The notes: generated from the letters alone by a model not told the origin. DNA of 64,000 nucleotides from Deltaproteobacteria bacterium RIFCSPLOWO2_12_FULL_60_19 (GCA_001798595.1 MGSS01000037.1:33919-97918), one strand, 5' to 3'. Shown: positions 19,588-29,927, counted from the first letter of the stretch. Translations and numbers: made by a program.

Positions 19588-19894
19588 CGTTTTTTCCCTA
19601 ACATCCGGGCTAAAATTTTGTCAAGCCGCTCGCGCTGCGAGAGTAAAAATTCTTTGTGAATTTTTTTCTTGCAATGCGGTATGAAAAGGTTTATGAAAAT
19701 TTGCTCGCTGTGACAGGAACGCTTCAGCCACCGTTGATCTGCTCCTTGCTGCAAGCGCGATTCGCCACAGGTTCGCTCAAGTCTCCGGTGTCTCTGACAA
19801 GGAGTCATTGGGCCGGCAAGCTAGTCAGGCGTGCTTGTTTATACTGTTGTTAAAAATGATACGCAAGGTGGCCGGCGCTGCTGGCTTTTTCGAG

Positions 19895-19914
19895 TTATCC
19901 ACAGATGTGGATAA
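19895..19914. promoter_or_regulatory. Inverted pair of consensus DnaA boxes upstream of dnaA (oriC candidate)
   Basis: TTATCCACA (19895-19903) and TGTGGATAA (19906-19914) in a palindrome GAGTTATCCACAGATGTGGATAACTC; AT-rich tract at ~19650-19700 nearby. Confidence 0.85.
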
Positions 19915-19974
19915 CTCTGTTTGTAACTCTTGGCGCTTTTCTCTCTGTAAAACAATAAGTTAGCTTGGATTTGG

Positions 19975-21312
19975 ATGGGGCTGGTGATGGACGAGCTTTG
20001 GGAAGGGGTCTTGCCGCAACTCCGGGAGCGGCTTGGAACTCAGAATTTCGAGACCTGGATCAAGCCCATCCGTGCAAAATCGCCGGCCGCCGACGAGCTG
20101 GCGCTGGAAGTCCCGAATAAGTTTTTCCGCGACTGGCTGGCGGAACACTTTCTCGCCTCGATCCAAGAGCTTCTGGCGCAGGTCGCGCAGCGAACCGTCA
20201 AGGTTTCGCTCAGCGTCAACCAGCACCTCCCGCCGGGCGCCGCCGCGCCGAAAAGAGTCGAACGGGAGAGTATCAAGCCACAAAGAGTCAGCAACCTCAT
20301 CCCGAAGTACAACTTCGAGAATTTCGTGGTCGGCGCCAGCAACCAGTTCGCTCACGCGGCGTCGCTTGCCGTAGCGAACCAGCCGGGCGACCACTACAAT
20401 CCGCTCTTCATCTACGGCGGCGTCGGCCTGGGGAAGACTCATTTGATCAATGCCATCGGCCACCGGATCGTCGAGCGGGGGCCCGGTCTTAAGGTCTTTT
20501 ATCTTAGCTCCGAAGCGTTCATGAACGAGCTGATCGCTTCGCTGCGCCGGGACAAGATGGATGAATTCAGGACCCGATTCCGCAACAGCGACGTCCTGAT
20601 CCTCGACGACATCCAGTTCATCGGCGGCAAGGAGCGCACCCAGGAGGAGTTTTTCCACACCTTCAACAGCCTCTACGAGTCGCATAAGCAGATCATTCTT
20701 ACATCGGATCAATTCCCCAAGGAAATCCCCGATCTAGAAGACCGCCTGCGCAACCGGTTTGAGTGGGGACTCATCGCCGATATTCAGCCGCCCGATGTCG
20801 AGACGCGGGTCGCTATCCTGCAGAAAAAGGCTGAAATAGTGGCTGTTCCGCTGCCGCACGATGTGGCGATCTTCCTCGCTTCCAACATCGATTCCAACGT
20901 GCGCGAACTCGAAGGTTCCTTGACGCGCCTCGGCGCCTTCGCATCGCTCACCAAAACCCCGATCACAGTGGAACTCGCCAAGGAAGTGCTGCAGAATACC
21001 CTAAAAGGCAACCAGAGAGAGGTGACGGTCGAGAGCATCCAGAAGACGATCTGCGACTATTTCAATCTCAAGCTCGGCGATCTGAAAGCCAAAAGAAGAA
21101 CCAAGAACATCGCCTTGCCGCGCCAGCTGGCGATGTACCTTTGCCGGAAATACACCTCAACCTCATTCCCGTCCATTGGAAACAAGTTCGGGGGCCGAGA
21201 CCACTCCACGGTTATTCACGCCACAAAGACAATTGAGAAAAAGATCAAGGCGGATCCACAGATGTCGGCGACGATTGAAAAGCTGGAGAAAAATCTCAGC
21301 GTCAGGAAATAG
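19975..21312 (+). CDS. dnaA: Chromosomal replication initiator DnaA
   Basis: NPLFIYGGVGLGKTHLINAIGH, VLILDDIQFIGGKERTQEEFFHTFN, C-terminal GGRDHSTVIHATKTI. Confidence 0.98.
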   Translation: MGLVMDELWEGVLPQLRERLGTQNFETWIKPIRAKSPAADELALEVPNKFFRDWLAEHFLASIQELLAQVAQRTVKVSLSVNQHLPPGAAAPKRVERESIKPQRVSNLIPKYNFENFVVGASNQFAHAASLAVANQPGDHYNPLFIYGGVGLGKTHLINAIGHRIVERGPGLKVFYLSSEAFMNELIASLRRDKMDEFRTRFRNSDVLILDDIQFIGGKERTQEEFFHTFNSLYESHKQIILTSDQFPKEIPDLEDRLRNRFEWGLIADIQPPDVETRVAILQKKAEIVAVPLPHDVAIFLASNIDSNVRELEGSLTRLGAFASLTKTPITVELAKEVLQNTLKGNQREVTVESIQKTICDYFNLKLGDLKAKRRTKNIALPRQLAMYLCRKYTSTSFPSIGNKFGGRDHSTVIHATKTIEKKIKADPQMSATIEKLEKNLSVRK

Positions 21313-21393
21313 TGGATGGAGGTGTGAGTTACTGCGGTAGATTTATGTATGATCGCGGTGTTGAAAGCGTAAACTCCCGCTACCTGTGAAGAG

Positions 21394-21421
21394 TGTGCAT
21401 AACCATCTTGGTTTATGCACA
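21394..21421. promoter_or_regulatory. Inverted pair of DnaA boxes (TTATNCACA) between dnaA and dnaN
   Basis: TGTGCATAA (21394-21402) and TTATGCACA (21413-21421), perfect inverted repeat. Confidence 0.75.
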
Positions 21422-21531
21422 GGGAAAGATAACTGAAAAGACGACGGAATATATGGTTGTCAACAGAATCCACAAGCCCTATTGCTACTACTCAGTATTT
21501 TAACTAGAAGGTAGATACAGAAGAGGGGTGT

Positions 21532-22638
21532 ATGGAGTTTAGAGCCAAGCGGGATGAGTTTCTTGCCGCGCTGTATTGGACGCAGGGGATCGTGGAGCGG
21601 CGCAACACGATGCCGATACTGTCCAACGTCTTGTTGGAGTGTCGCAGCGGAGGGATCTATGTGACGGCGACGGATCTCGAAGTCGGGTTTAGGGGAAAAG
21701 TGGAAGGGGAGATGGTGGGCGAAGGGACAGCGACGGCGAACGCAAAGAAGTTGTACGAGATTGTGCGTGAAGCTCCGGCGGACACCCTTCAACTTAAGCG
21801 GCTGGAAAACGAGTGGGTGGAAGTGAAAAGCGGGAAGTCCGTGTTTAAGATCGTCGGTTTGGAGGCGCGGGAGTTTCCGCAATTTCCTGAATTTGGCGGC
21901 GAGAAGCTCGCGAGTATCCCAGCGACGGTCGTGCGCGAGATGGTGGAGAGAACGATCTTTGCGGTGTCCACCGATGAGACGCGTTATAATCTGAACGGCG
22001 TCTTCATCGAGGAGTTGCGCGATGGCAAGGCGCGGATGGTGGCGACAGATGGCCACCGGTTGGCCATGATCGAGAAATCCGTAGGCGCTCTGGGGTTGAG
22101 TAAGGGGGTTATTCTACCGCGCAAGGGGTTGGGAGAGTTAAGGCGGCTGGTCGAGGGGGCGGAAGACGGTTTAGTTTCTCTCGGATTTAAAGAAAATATG
22201 GCGCTTGTCACGAAAGATAACATGGAGCTTTTTATGCGCTTGATCGAGGGAGATTTTCCGGATTACACGAAGGTTATTCCGAAGGAAAATCCGTACGTCG
22301 CCAAGATCGACCAGGATGAATTTCTGCACGCTCTCAGACGTGTGTCGATCCTATCGAGCGAGCGCTACAAGGGGATTAAAATCGACTTTAAATCTGGCAA
22401 AGTATTGGTTTCTGCAAGTAATCCGGATTTAGGCGAGGCGGTCGAAGAGATCGAGGTTGAGTACGATGGCAAGGCGTTGTCCGTCGGGTTCAACGCGCGT
22501 TATCTGCTAGACGTGTTAGCCGTGCTCGGCGCCGGCGGCGAGGTCGATGTCCTGCTGAAAGATGAGGTCAGCCCGAGCATCGTCCGCAAGGGCGGCGATG
22601 AGGAATATCTCTACGTCGTCATGCCGATGCGACTATAA
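21532..22638 (+). CDS. dnaN: DNA polymerase III beta subunit (sliding clamp)
   Basis: MEFRAKRDEFLAALYWTQGIVERRNTMPILSNVLLE ... C-terminal YLYVVMPMRL. Confidence 0.97.
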   Translation: MEFRAKRDEFLAALYWTQGIVERRNTMPILSNVLLECRSGGIYVTATDLEVGFRGKVEGEMVGEGTATANAKKLYEIVREAPADTLQLKRLENEWVEVKSGKSVFKIVGLEAREFPQFPEFGGEKLASIPATVVREMVERTIFAVSTDETRYNLNGVFIEELRDGKARMVATDGHRLAMIEKSVGALGLSKGVILPRKGLGELRRLVEGAEDGLVSLGFKENMALVTKDNMELFMRLIEGDFPDYTKVIPKENPYVAKIDQDEFLHALRRVSILSSERYKGIKIDFKSGKVLVSASNPDLGEAVEEIEVEYDGKALSVGFNARYLLDVLAVLGAGGEVDVLLKDEVSPSIVRKGGDEEYLYVVMPMRL

Positions 22639-22726
22639 CCGGCAGGGTCCTTTCGCATCATAACGTCCGTAAAATATTGTTACCACTCTTCCGTCACTCC
22701 CTGGCGGGGTTTATTCCTCTCTGTTG

Positions 22727-23611
22727 CTATTCCCGTGTGCCGATAATGACGCCGGCGATAATCACGACTCCACCTACAAGTTGGTAGGGATAGATCGTCT
22801 CGCCGAGAAAAATCACCGCCAGCAACACCGCGAACAGAGGAAGCAGATTGTAAGCGAGGCTCGCCCGGCTCGGCCCGAACGTCCGGATGGATCGGTTCCA
22901 CAGCAAAAAAGAGAGGAACGAAGGGAATATCCCGAGATAAAGAAAAGCGAGCAAGACATCCATCCGCCAGATGTCGGCGGGTCTCAATTGCAGCTCGACA
23001 AGTGCCGCGGGCACCAAGAAACACGCGCCGATGACGGTGGTGATCGAGGTCAGCGCGAGCGGCGAGAGAACCTGCATCATCGGTTTGGCCATCACCATGT
23101 AAAATCCCCACAGTCCGGTGGCGAAAAAGACGATGATATCCCCCGGGTTGAAATTAAACTGCCAGAGGGCATCGCGCGATCCTTTGCTGAGGATCCACGC
23201 CACGCCCGCAAGGGAGATCAATACCCCAGAAAGACGGCGCGCCGTCAGCTTCTCGCCGATCAGCAGCCACGCGAGCAGCGCCGTTGTCACGGGCGTGGTC
23301 GAGTTCACCAGCGTCGCGTTGGTCGCGCTGGTATATCCAAGCCCGATGTAGAGGACCGCATTGAAGGCAAAGACGCCGGTGATGCTCATGAGGACAAGCG
23401 AAACGAGCGCGCGTCGCGGCGGCCATTCTTTGCGGTAGAGCAAGAGCGGCAGCAGGATCAAGGCGGAGACGACGAAGCGGCCGGCGTTCAGCGTCCAGGG
23501 CGGGACCGTGCCGACCAACGCCTTGCCGACGATAAAGTTGCTGCTCCAAAAAAGCGGCGGCAGAACCAGGAACAGGTAGGCGGCGGCGGAAGGGTGGTTG
23601 GGTTTCTCCAC
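22727..23611 (-). CDS. EamA/DMT family transporter
   Basis: Ten hydrophobic segments, PLFWSSNFIVGKAL and FLGETIYPYQLVGGVVIIAGVI. Confidence 0.88.
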   Translation of the reverse strand: MEKPNHPSAAAYLFLVLPPLFWSSNFIVGKALVGTVPPWTLNAGRFVVSALILLPLLLYRKEWPPRRALVSLVLMSITGVFAFNAVLYIGLGYTSATNATLVNSTTPVTTALLAWLLIGEKLTARRLSGVLISLAGVAWILSKGSRDALWQFNFNPGDIIVFFATGLWGFYMVMAKPMMQVLSPLALTSITTVIGACFLVPAALVELQLRPADIWRMDVLLAFLYLGIFPSFLSFLLWNRSIRTFGPSRASLAYNLLPLFAVLLAVIFLGETIYPYQLVGGVVIIAGVIIGTRE

Positions 23612-23647
23612 TAGGCTGTCACAATCGGGTTGCGCTGCTTCGATAAA

Positions 23648-24610
23648 CTACCCCACGGTAATTTTTGCGAAGAGATCGTCCACGGCCATCTTGCCGCCGA
23701 TCATGCCCTGCTCGTAGGAGTATTGCATGAGGGTTTTGAGATTCTTGCGGTTGGCCTCGCCCAAACCGTAAATCCAAGGGTCCTGGCCGAGGATATCCTC
23801 CTGCTCTTCGAGAGTATGGCGAAACCAGGCGAGCGGCACGCGCCTCGGGTTCTCCATCCGCTTGTAAGCCGCCTGCTTCGCCTTCTCAAACGCCTGGAAA
23901 AGACTCGTCGGCACCCATGGGTAGCGCTCGACGATGTCGAGCTTGATTGCCGTCGTGTGCATGATGGGGAAGATGCCGGTTCGTTGGTAATATTCGATTT
24001 CCAGCTCCTTGTATTTCGGAAACAGCCGCGCGACTCTGGGGTCGCGGTCCAGAATCGGCTGGATTAGCTCCGGATGGATCAGCGCGTCGAGCTCCCCCTC
24101 CGCCACCATGCGCTCAACGCTCTTCCCGGAGGGAATCATTTGCAGCGAGAGTTCGCGCGGCAACGTGAGCTCGATCTCCTCCTCGTCCTGCTTGTGCCAC
24201 TCGATCTTTCGGTGGGGCACCTGGAACTCGTGTTCGAGGATGCCCCGCACCCAGAGATTGCTGGTGGCGGAGTAGTTGCGCAGCCCTACCTTGCGGCCGA
24301 TCAGGTCCGTCGGCTTGCGGATGGCTTTGTTGACATTGACGAAGACAAAGCCGTGGCGGAATCGTCGGTGGAGAAAGACCGGAATCGCGACGAAGGGGAG
24401 GCTGCGATACTTTGCGGCAAGGTAGTTGGACATGGAAAGCTCGGCGACGTCGAACTCGCGCCCGCGGATCATGCGCCAGTGGCGGATGTCCGAGGTCATG
24501 TCGGTCAGGACCGTCAGCTCGATGCCGTCGGGCTTGACGCTGCCTTCGATCAGCGGCCTGACGATTTCATAGTCGCCGCATGCCAGGGTCAGGTGCAGGT
24601 CTTTCGACAT
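23648..24610 (-). CDS. 4,5-dihydroxyphthalate decarboxylase-like / NMT1-like periplasmic-binding-fold protein (no obvious signal peptide)
   Basis: LTLACGDYEIVRPLIEGSVKPDGIELTVL...GREFDVAELSMSNYLAAK...GRKVGLRNYSATSNLWVRGIL. Confidence 0.8.
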   Translation of the reverse strand: MSKDLHLTLACGDYEIVRPLIEGSVKPDGIELTVLTDMTSDIRHWRMIRGREFDVAELSMSNYLAAKYRSLPFVAIPVFLHRRFRHGFVFVNVNKAIRKPTDLIGRKVGLRNYSATSNLWVRGILEHEFQVPHRKIEWHKQDEEEIELTLPRELSLQMIPSGKSVERMVAEGELDALIHPELIQPILDRDPRVARLFPKYKELEIEYYQRTGIFPIMHTTAIKLDIVERYPWVPTSLFQAFEKAKQAAYKRMENPRRVPLAWFRHTLEEQEDILGQDPWIYGLGEANRKNLKTLMQYSYEQGMIGGKMAVDDLFAKITVG

Positions 24611-24716
24611 GCGGTCTATCTACCACGCCGCCGTGAATTTTTCCAAGTTGCGCCGGAGCCTTCCTTTTTGGCGCGGAAAAATGTAGATTGCGCTCATCGG
24701 TCGGAAGGAGAAAGCC

Positions 24717-25700
24717 ATGAGACTACGCCTCGCTTACTCAGCCGCAACCCTGGCGCTTTGTCTGTTTGCCCCGCCGTCGTGGGGGCAGACGAAGGTCAGG
24801 CTCAACTGGACCGCCGTCACCGGGGCGCAGAGCGGCGCCTACGTCGCGCAGGAGGAAGGGCTGTTTAAGAAGCATGGGATCGACATGGAGCTGATCCACA
24901 TTGCCTCCAGCTCGCGCGGCATCCAGGCGATTCTGGCGGGCGAGATCGGCTTCTCCTACATGGATGGCAACAACGCGATCCAGGCCAATCTCAAGGGCGC
25001 CGGCTTAGCCCTGGTGGCCGGCGCGACCAACCGTATGGTCTTCTCGCTTATGGCGCGGCCCGAGATCAAAAAGATCGCCGATCTTCGCGGGAAAAAGATC
25101 GGCATCACCCGCGTCGGCTCGTCGACGCATACATCAGCTCTCTATGCGCTGGGCCAAGCGGGCCTTAAACCCAACGACTACCAGATTCTTCCGCTGCTCG
25201 AAGTTCCTAACATCTTCACCGCCCTTGTTGCCGGGCAGATTGACGCGGGGGTTGTCTCCCCTCCGACCAATAGCCGGGCGCGCAAGGCGGGCTTGAACGA
25301 GCTTATGAATATCGCCAAGGAGGGGCCGGAGTATGTCTCGGTGGCGATCGGCACGACGCGGGCGTATATCAAGGCGAACGAAGACACCGTGCGGCGGGTT
25401 GTGCGGGCCTATGCAGAAGGAGTCCACCTGTTCAGGACCAACAAGCAGGTCGGGGTCAGGGTGCTGGGGAAATACACCAAGGTGAAGGAGCAGGATATTT
25501 TAGAAGACGCCTACAACCAGTTCCAGGATTATCTCCACACACCCCCATACGTGAGCCGGAAGGGCGTCGAGGCGATTCTCGCCGAGCTGGGCGAGAAAGA
25601 GCCGGCGGCGCGCCAAATCAAGGCGGACGATATCCTCGACATGCGCTTTGTGGGCGAGCTTGAAAAGGAAGGCTTCTTTAAAAAGCTGGGAGGAAAGTAA
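24717..25700 (+). CDS. ABC transporter substrate-binding protein (NMT1/SsuA-like)
   Basis: Signal peptide then VRLNWTAVTGAQSGAYVAQEEGLFKKHGIDMELIHIASSSRGIQAILAGEIGF. Confidence 0.88.
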   Translation: MRLRLAYSAATLALCLFAPPSWGQTKVRLNWTAVTGAQSGAYVAQEEGLFKKHGIDMELIHIASSSRGIQAILAGEIGFSYMDGNNAIQANLKGAGLALVAGATNRMVFSLMARPEIKKIADLRGKKIGITRVGSSTHTSALYALGQAGLKPNDYQILPLLEVPNIFTALVAGQIDAGVVSPPTNSRARKAGLNELMNIAKEGPEYVSVAIGTTRAYIKANEDTVRRVVRAYAEGVHLFRTNKQVGVRVLGKYTKVKEQDILEDAYNQFQDYLHTPPYVSRKGVEAILAELGEKEPAARQIKADDILDMRFVGELEKEGFFKKLGGK

Positions 25701-25733
25701 AGCAGAGCGCTCGCTGGCTCGAACGGGTTAGAG

Positions 25734-25885
25734 TCCGAAGGCGCGAACCCTTCCGGTCGACGGCCGATCCTCGCTTCGCTCGAAATCTCAGATCGCAAAT
25801 TTCAGATCTCAGAATTGCAATTTGAGATATGTGATTTGAGATCCCGAAGGGCAAGCCGTCGCCCTTCACGGTTCACGCCTTCGGA
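25734..25885. repeat. Hairpin repeat: family-1-like stem with AGATCTCAAAT module in the loop
   Basis: Outer arms TCCGAAGGCGCGAACC/GGTTCACGCCTTCGGA (15 of 16), inner CGACGGC/GCCGTCG (25758-25764/25855-25861), internal module 25768-25852. Confidence 0.8.
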
Positions 25886-25929
25886 CACGCGTCTGCCGTG
25901 ATCCAGCCAGCGGGAGTAACGAACCCAGG

Positions 25930-26634
25930 CTAACTTCTCTTTCGCGCTTGTCTCGCCCGCCTGACAAAGTAGTCCCACATCGAGCCCAGCCGGTGGGGAG
26001 TGTAGATCTGCTCGAATTTGACCGGCGACTCTTCGTCGCTGGTCCACGACGGATCGCCGGAGGCCGTTGCCAGCAGGTGGATGCGGCAGGCCTTCTCCAA
26101 AAAAACCGCATAGAGCGTCGCCACTTCGATCGACTCTCCGACGACGGTCGAGCCGTGATTTTTCATCAGCACGCCGCGACACTTGGCCAGCGACTTGGCC
26201 ACCCCGACGCCGAGTTCAGGCGTGCGGATGAGCGCGGTCGTGGCGTCGAAGGTCGGCAGCCCTTCGTAGAAAATATTCCCCTCGTGGCTGATCGGCCTTA
26301 GCTTCTGGCCGAGCGCGCCGAAAACCGTCGCGTAGGGCGGATGGGAGTGCACCACACAGTTGACATCGGGACGCGCCTTCATGATTTCGGTGTGGATGAA
26401 GACCTCGGAGTGGCGTTCGTATTTGCCATCGATCTTCTTGCCGGTCGCGATGTCGACGACGATGATGTGCTGCGGTCGGATCTCCTCGAAGCCGAAGCTG
26501 TGCGGCTTCATCAGGATCTTGTTCTGTCCGGGAATGCGCACGGAGACGTGGCCGAGGATGTTGTCCCAGTGGCCCTCGTTGGCGAGGATGTTGCAGGAGT
26601 ATGCCAAATTCTCTTTGAGTTCTTTGAGGCTCAT
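25930..26634 (-). CDS. Class II aldolase/adducin family protein
   Basis: LKENLAYSCNILANEGHWDNILGHVSVR...SHPPYATVFGALG...LMKNHGSTVVG. Confidence 0.9.
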   Translation of the reverse strand: MSLKELKENLAYSCNILANEGHWDNILGHVSVRIPGQNKILMKPHSFGFEEIRPQHIIVVDIATGKKIDGKYERHSEVFIHTEIMKARPDVNCVVHSHPPYATVFGALGQKLRPISHEGNIFYEGLPTFDATTALIRTPELGVGVAKSLAKCRGVLMKNHGSTVVGESIEVATLYAVFLEKACRIHLLATASGDPSWTSDEESPVKFEQIYTPHRLGSMWDYFVRRARQARKRS

Positions 26635-26725
26635 GTTGTCTCCTTCCCGAGTAGTCGATGATGAAAGATTTTTTTCTGTATCATGGTTCGATAAGATTTT
26701 CCAAAGGTGTCCACCCATCGTTACT

Positions 26726-26802
26726 GTAGGGGCGCAATTCATTGCGCGCAGGCTAATCCCATTGGGCGTTTCCGGAGAGGGCGCGATAAATCGCGCCCCT
26801 AC
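26726..26802. repeat. Palindromic GTAGGGGCG...CGCCCCTAC intergenic element
   Basis: Perfect 10-bp terminal arms GTAGGGGCGC/GCGCCCCTAC plus internal GCGCAATTCATTGCGC and GGGCGCGATAAATCGCGCCC hairpins. Confidence 0.85.
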
Positions 26803-26823
26803 GCCAGGTGAAATGGTGCGCGC

Positions 26824-28365
26824 TTATCTGCCGCCGCGTAGCTTAAATCGCTGTATTTTCCCCGTGACGGTCTTGGGCAGCTCGTCGACGAAATCGACCC
26901 ATCTCGGATATTTAAACGGCGCGAGCCTGCTTTTGACCAGCGATTGCAGTTCGTCCTTCAGTTGATCGCTCGCCTTGTACTCGCTCTTGAGCAGGACGTA
27001 GGCCTTGGGCTTCAGCAGGCCGTCGTGATCGGGCTGTCCGACCACCGCCGCTTCCAGGACGGCGGCGTGCTCCATCAACGTATTTTCGATCTCGATCGGC
27101 GAAACCCATAGACCCCCGACCTTGAGCATGTCGTCTGAGCGGCCGCAGTACCAGTAGTAACCCTCTTCGTCGCGATAATAGGTGTCCCCGGTCTTGAGCC
27201 ACTCCCCCAGCATCGTCCGTTTGGTCTGCTCGTGCTTGTTCCAGTAGTAGGGGGCGGTGGCGTCGCCCTTGACGAGCAAGTTTCCGACCTGGCCGGTCGG
27301 CACCTCGCGCCCCTCTTCGTCGACGATCTTCGCCTCAAAAGCCGGCGTGACTTCGCCGCTGCTCCCTGCTTTCGCCCGGCCCGGCCGGTTGGCGAGAAAG
27401 TCGTGCGTCGCTTCGGTCGAGCCTACGACGTCGAGCAGCTCCAGCCCGTACTTCTCCTTCCACTGGTGAAACAGCGCCGGTGGCAGCGGCTCGCCGGAGG
27501 AGAGGCAGATCCTGAGCGAGCTCAGATCGTAATTTCGCTCGACGCGCAGCAGCCGGGCGTAAAGCGTCGGCACGGAAAAGAAAAAGGTCGGGTGGTATTT
27601 ATCGATCACGCGGAGAATCTTTTCCGGGTCGGGACGCTCGGGCCAGAGGACGGTGGCCGCGCCGAAGCGAAACGGAAAATAGAGCGAGTTGCCCAGACCG
27701 TAGGAGAAAAAGAGCTTGGAAGCGGAGAAACAGAGATCGTTTTCGTTCATCCCGAGCACCGGCTTCGCGAAGAGATCGGTGATCGTGATCATGTCGTGCT
27801 GCAAGTGGACCGCCCCTTTGGGCGAGCCGGTGCTGCCGGAGGTGTAGGCCCACCAGGAGACATCGTCCTTGGCCGTCGGCTCCGCCTCGAGCCGAGTCGA
27901 GGCCTTGGAGCTGAACAGGTCGAAGGAGACCGCACGCCCTGTTGGCTTGCCCACCACCAGCACGGCTTTGAGCTGTCGGGGCTGGTTCCAGATCGGCTCG
28001 AATTCAGGCAGGACCGACTCGTGGATGACGGCGACTTTGGCGCGGCTGTCCTGGAGCAGATACTCATAGTCCTTCGACTTCATCCACGGATTGGTCGGTA
28101 TCGGCACGGCGCCGATTTTGATCGCGCCGAAGAAGCTGAAGGCGAATTCGGGAGAGTCGGGCAGGGCCAGCAGAACGCGCTGCTCGATATCGACGCCCAG
28201 CTCTTTCAGCGCGTTGCCGGTCTGATTGACCTTTTCGTAGACGTCCTGGTAGGTGAATTTCTGGTCGTTGTAGTAGATGGCGACCCGTTTGCCGCGACCT
28301 TGGGCGACGTTCTCGTCCACGAAGGTGGTCGCCGCGTTGTAGATGTCGGGAAGGTCGAGCTTCAT
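26824..28365 (-). CDS. AMP-dependent CoA ligase, benzoate-CoA ligase-like
   Basis: WAYTSGSTGSPKGAVHLQHD, VVGSTEATHDFLANRPG, LKTGDTYYRDEEGYYWYCGRSDDMLKVGGLWVSPIEIE, TVTGKIQRFKLR. Confidence 0.92.
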   Translation of the reverse strand: MKLDLPDIYNAATTFVDENVAQGRGKRVAIYYNDQKFTYQDVYEKVNQTGNALKELGVDIEQRVLLALPDSPEFAFSFFGAIKIGAVPIPTNPWMKSKDYEYLLQDSRAKVAVIHESVLPEFEPIWNQPRQLKAVLVVGKPTGRAVSFDLFSSKASTRLEAEPTAKDDVSWWAYTSGSTGSPKGAVHLQHDMITITDLFAKPVLGMNENDLCFSASKLFFSYGLGNSLYFPFRFGAATVLWPERPDPEKILRVIDKYHPTFFFSVPTLYARLLRVERNYDLSSLRICLSSGEPLPPALFHQWKEKYGLELLDVVGSTEATHDFLANRPGRAKAGSSGEVTPAFEAKIVDEEGREVPTGQVGNLLVKGDATAPYYWNKHEQTKRTMLGEWLKTGDTYYRDEEGYYWYCGRSDDMLKVGGLWVSPIEIENTLMEHAAVLEAAVVGQPDHDGLLKPKAYVLLKSEYKASDQLKDELQSLVKSRLAPFKYPRWVDFVDELPKTVTGKIQRFKLRGGR

Positions 28366-28366
28366 C

Positions 28367-28455
28367 CGTCCTCGCTATGCTCGGAATCTCAGATCTCATA
28401 TGGCAAATCTCAAATCTGGAATTTGAGATCTGAGATTTGAGATGCCCGCAGGGCC
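28367..28455. repeat. AGATCTCAAAT module, copy B
   Basis: TCCTCGCTATGCTCGGAATCTCAGATCTC...ATTTGAGATCTGAGATTTGAGATGCCCGCAGGGC, matches modules at 25768-25852 and 30055-30148. Confidence 0.85.
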
Positions 28456-29927
28456 TATTCTCCCCCCACCGCCTCCGACTGCGTCTCGGTGGCGATGACG
28501 ACCGACTTTGATTCCGTGTAGTGCTCGATCGCCTCTTCGCCGTGCTCCTTGCCGATGCCGCTCTGCTTTACTCCGCCGAACGGCAACTCGTCGTAGATGA
28601 TCTGCGCCGAGTTGATCCAGGTGTAACCGGCCTCGATCTCTTCCGCGGCGAGCATCGCTTTGTTGATGTTGCGCGTCCAGACCGAGGAGCCAAGACCGAA
28701 GATCGAGCTATTTGCCTGCCGGATGCCGTCTTCCAAATCTTTAACCCGAACGATCGGCAGCGCCGGGCCGAAAACTTCCTCTTTGATCATCCGGGACTCC
28801 GGATCGACGTCGGCGACGAGTGTCGGCAACAGGTAGAAGCCTTTGTCGTAGGCGCCGCCTTTGGGCCGCTCCGCGCCGAGGAGCAGCTTCCCGCCGCGCT
28901 TGACCGCGTCTTCTACCTGCTCTTCGACCTCTTTGCGTTGTTCGGCGGTGTGGAGCGGCCCCATGATCGTCTCACGGTCCAGGCCGTTGCCGATTCTCAG
29001 CTTTTTGACTTTCTCGACCAACTTCTCGATGAATACGTCGGCGATCTTGTCGGCCAGATAGAGTCGCTTAACGGCCAGGCAGGCCTGTCCGCAGTTGAAG
29101 AAGCGGCCGACGGAGGCGGCGCTCACCGCCCGGTCGATTTCCGCGTCCTCACAGACGATCATCGGATCGCTGCCGCCGAGCTCCAGCGTTACGTGCTTGA
29201 AATCTTTCGCGGCCGACTGCATCACCCGTCTGCCGGTGTCGGTCGCGCCGGTGAAGCCGATCTTTCGCACCGTCGTATTGACGAGCAGCTCTTCGCCGAC
29301 GACACTGCCCGGACCGGTGACGAGGTTAAGGACTCCTTTGGGGCCGCCGGCCGCCTGGATCGCCTTGTCGATCAGGTCGCAGCAGCGGATGTCGGTGAGC
29401 GGAGTCGTTCCCGCGGGCTTCACCACGACCGTATTGCCGGCCAAGAGCGCAGGGCCGAGCTTGTTGCCCATGAGGGAGACCGGAAAATTCCACGGCACGA
29501 TCGCGCCGCAGACACCCAGCGGCTTGCGCAGGACGAGGCCGTGCCGTCCGTGGTCGAGCACCACCGCGGCGGTGCGGAGGCTCTTCGCCATGCCGCCGTA
29601 ATGGTCGAGCGTGTGGACGAAGCGGCGAATCTCCAGGATCGACTCACGGAACGGTTTTCCCTGCTCCTTCGTCAGCAGAGTCGCCAACTCTTTTTCCTGT
29701 TCGAGAATCAGCCGGCCGGCCGCGAGCAGGGCGGCGCCGCGCTTGGACGGGGCCATCTGGGACCATTTTTTCAGCGCGCCGGCGGCGACGTCGATAGCTT
29801 TGCGGATGTCGTTGACGGTTCCCTTGGGGACGGTGTCGACTACTTCGCCGGTGGCCGGATTACGCACCTCGGTCGTCTGTTTGCTCTCCGAGTCCAGATA
29901 CTCGCCGGCAACAAAAAATTTCGCCAT
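28455..29927 (-). CDS. Aldehyde dehydrogenase family protein
   Basis: GVCGAIVPWNFPVSLMGNKLGPALLAGNTVVVKPA, VTLELGGSDPMIV, FNCGQACLAVKRL. Confidence 0.95.
   Translation of the reverse strand: MAKFFVAGEYLDSESKQTTEVRNPATGEVVDTVPKGTVNDIRKAIDVAAGALKKWSQMAPSKRGAALLAAGRLILEQEKELATLLTKEQGKPFRESILEIRRFVHTLDHYGGMAKSLRTAAVVLDHGRHGLVLRKPLGVCGAIVPWNFPVSLMGNKLGPALLAGNTVVVKPAGTTPLTDIRCCDLIDKAIQAAGGPKGVLNLVTGPGSVVGEELLVNTTVRKIGFTGATDTGRRVMQSAAKDFKHVTLELGGSDPMIVCEDAEIDRAVSAASVGRFFNCGQACLAVKRLYLADKIADVFIEKLVEKVKKLRIGNGLDRETIMGPLHTAEQRKEVEEQVEDAVKRGGKLLLGAERPKGGAYDKGFYLLPTLVADVDPESRMIKEEVFGPALPIVRVKDLEDGIRQANSSIFGLGSSVWTRNINKAMLAAEEIEAGYTWINSAQIIYDELPFGGVKQSGIGKEHGEEAIEHYTESKSVVIATETQSEAVGGE

Noticed and set aside
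27232-28440. 402-aa ORF antisense to the benzoate-CoA-ligase-like gene
   Set aside because: Shadow ORF without motifs; AMP-binding motifs are on the minus strand.
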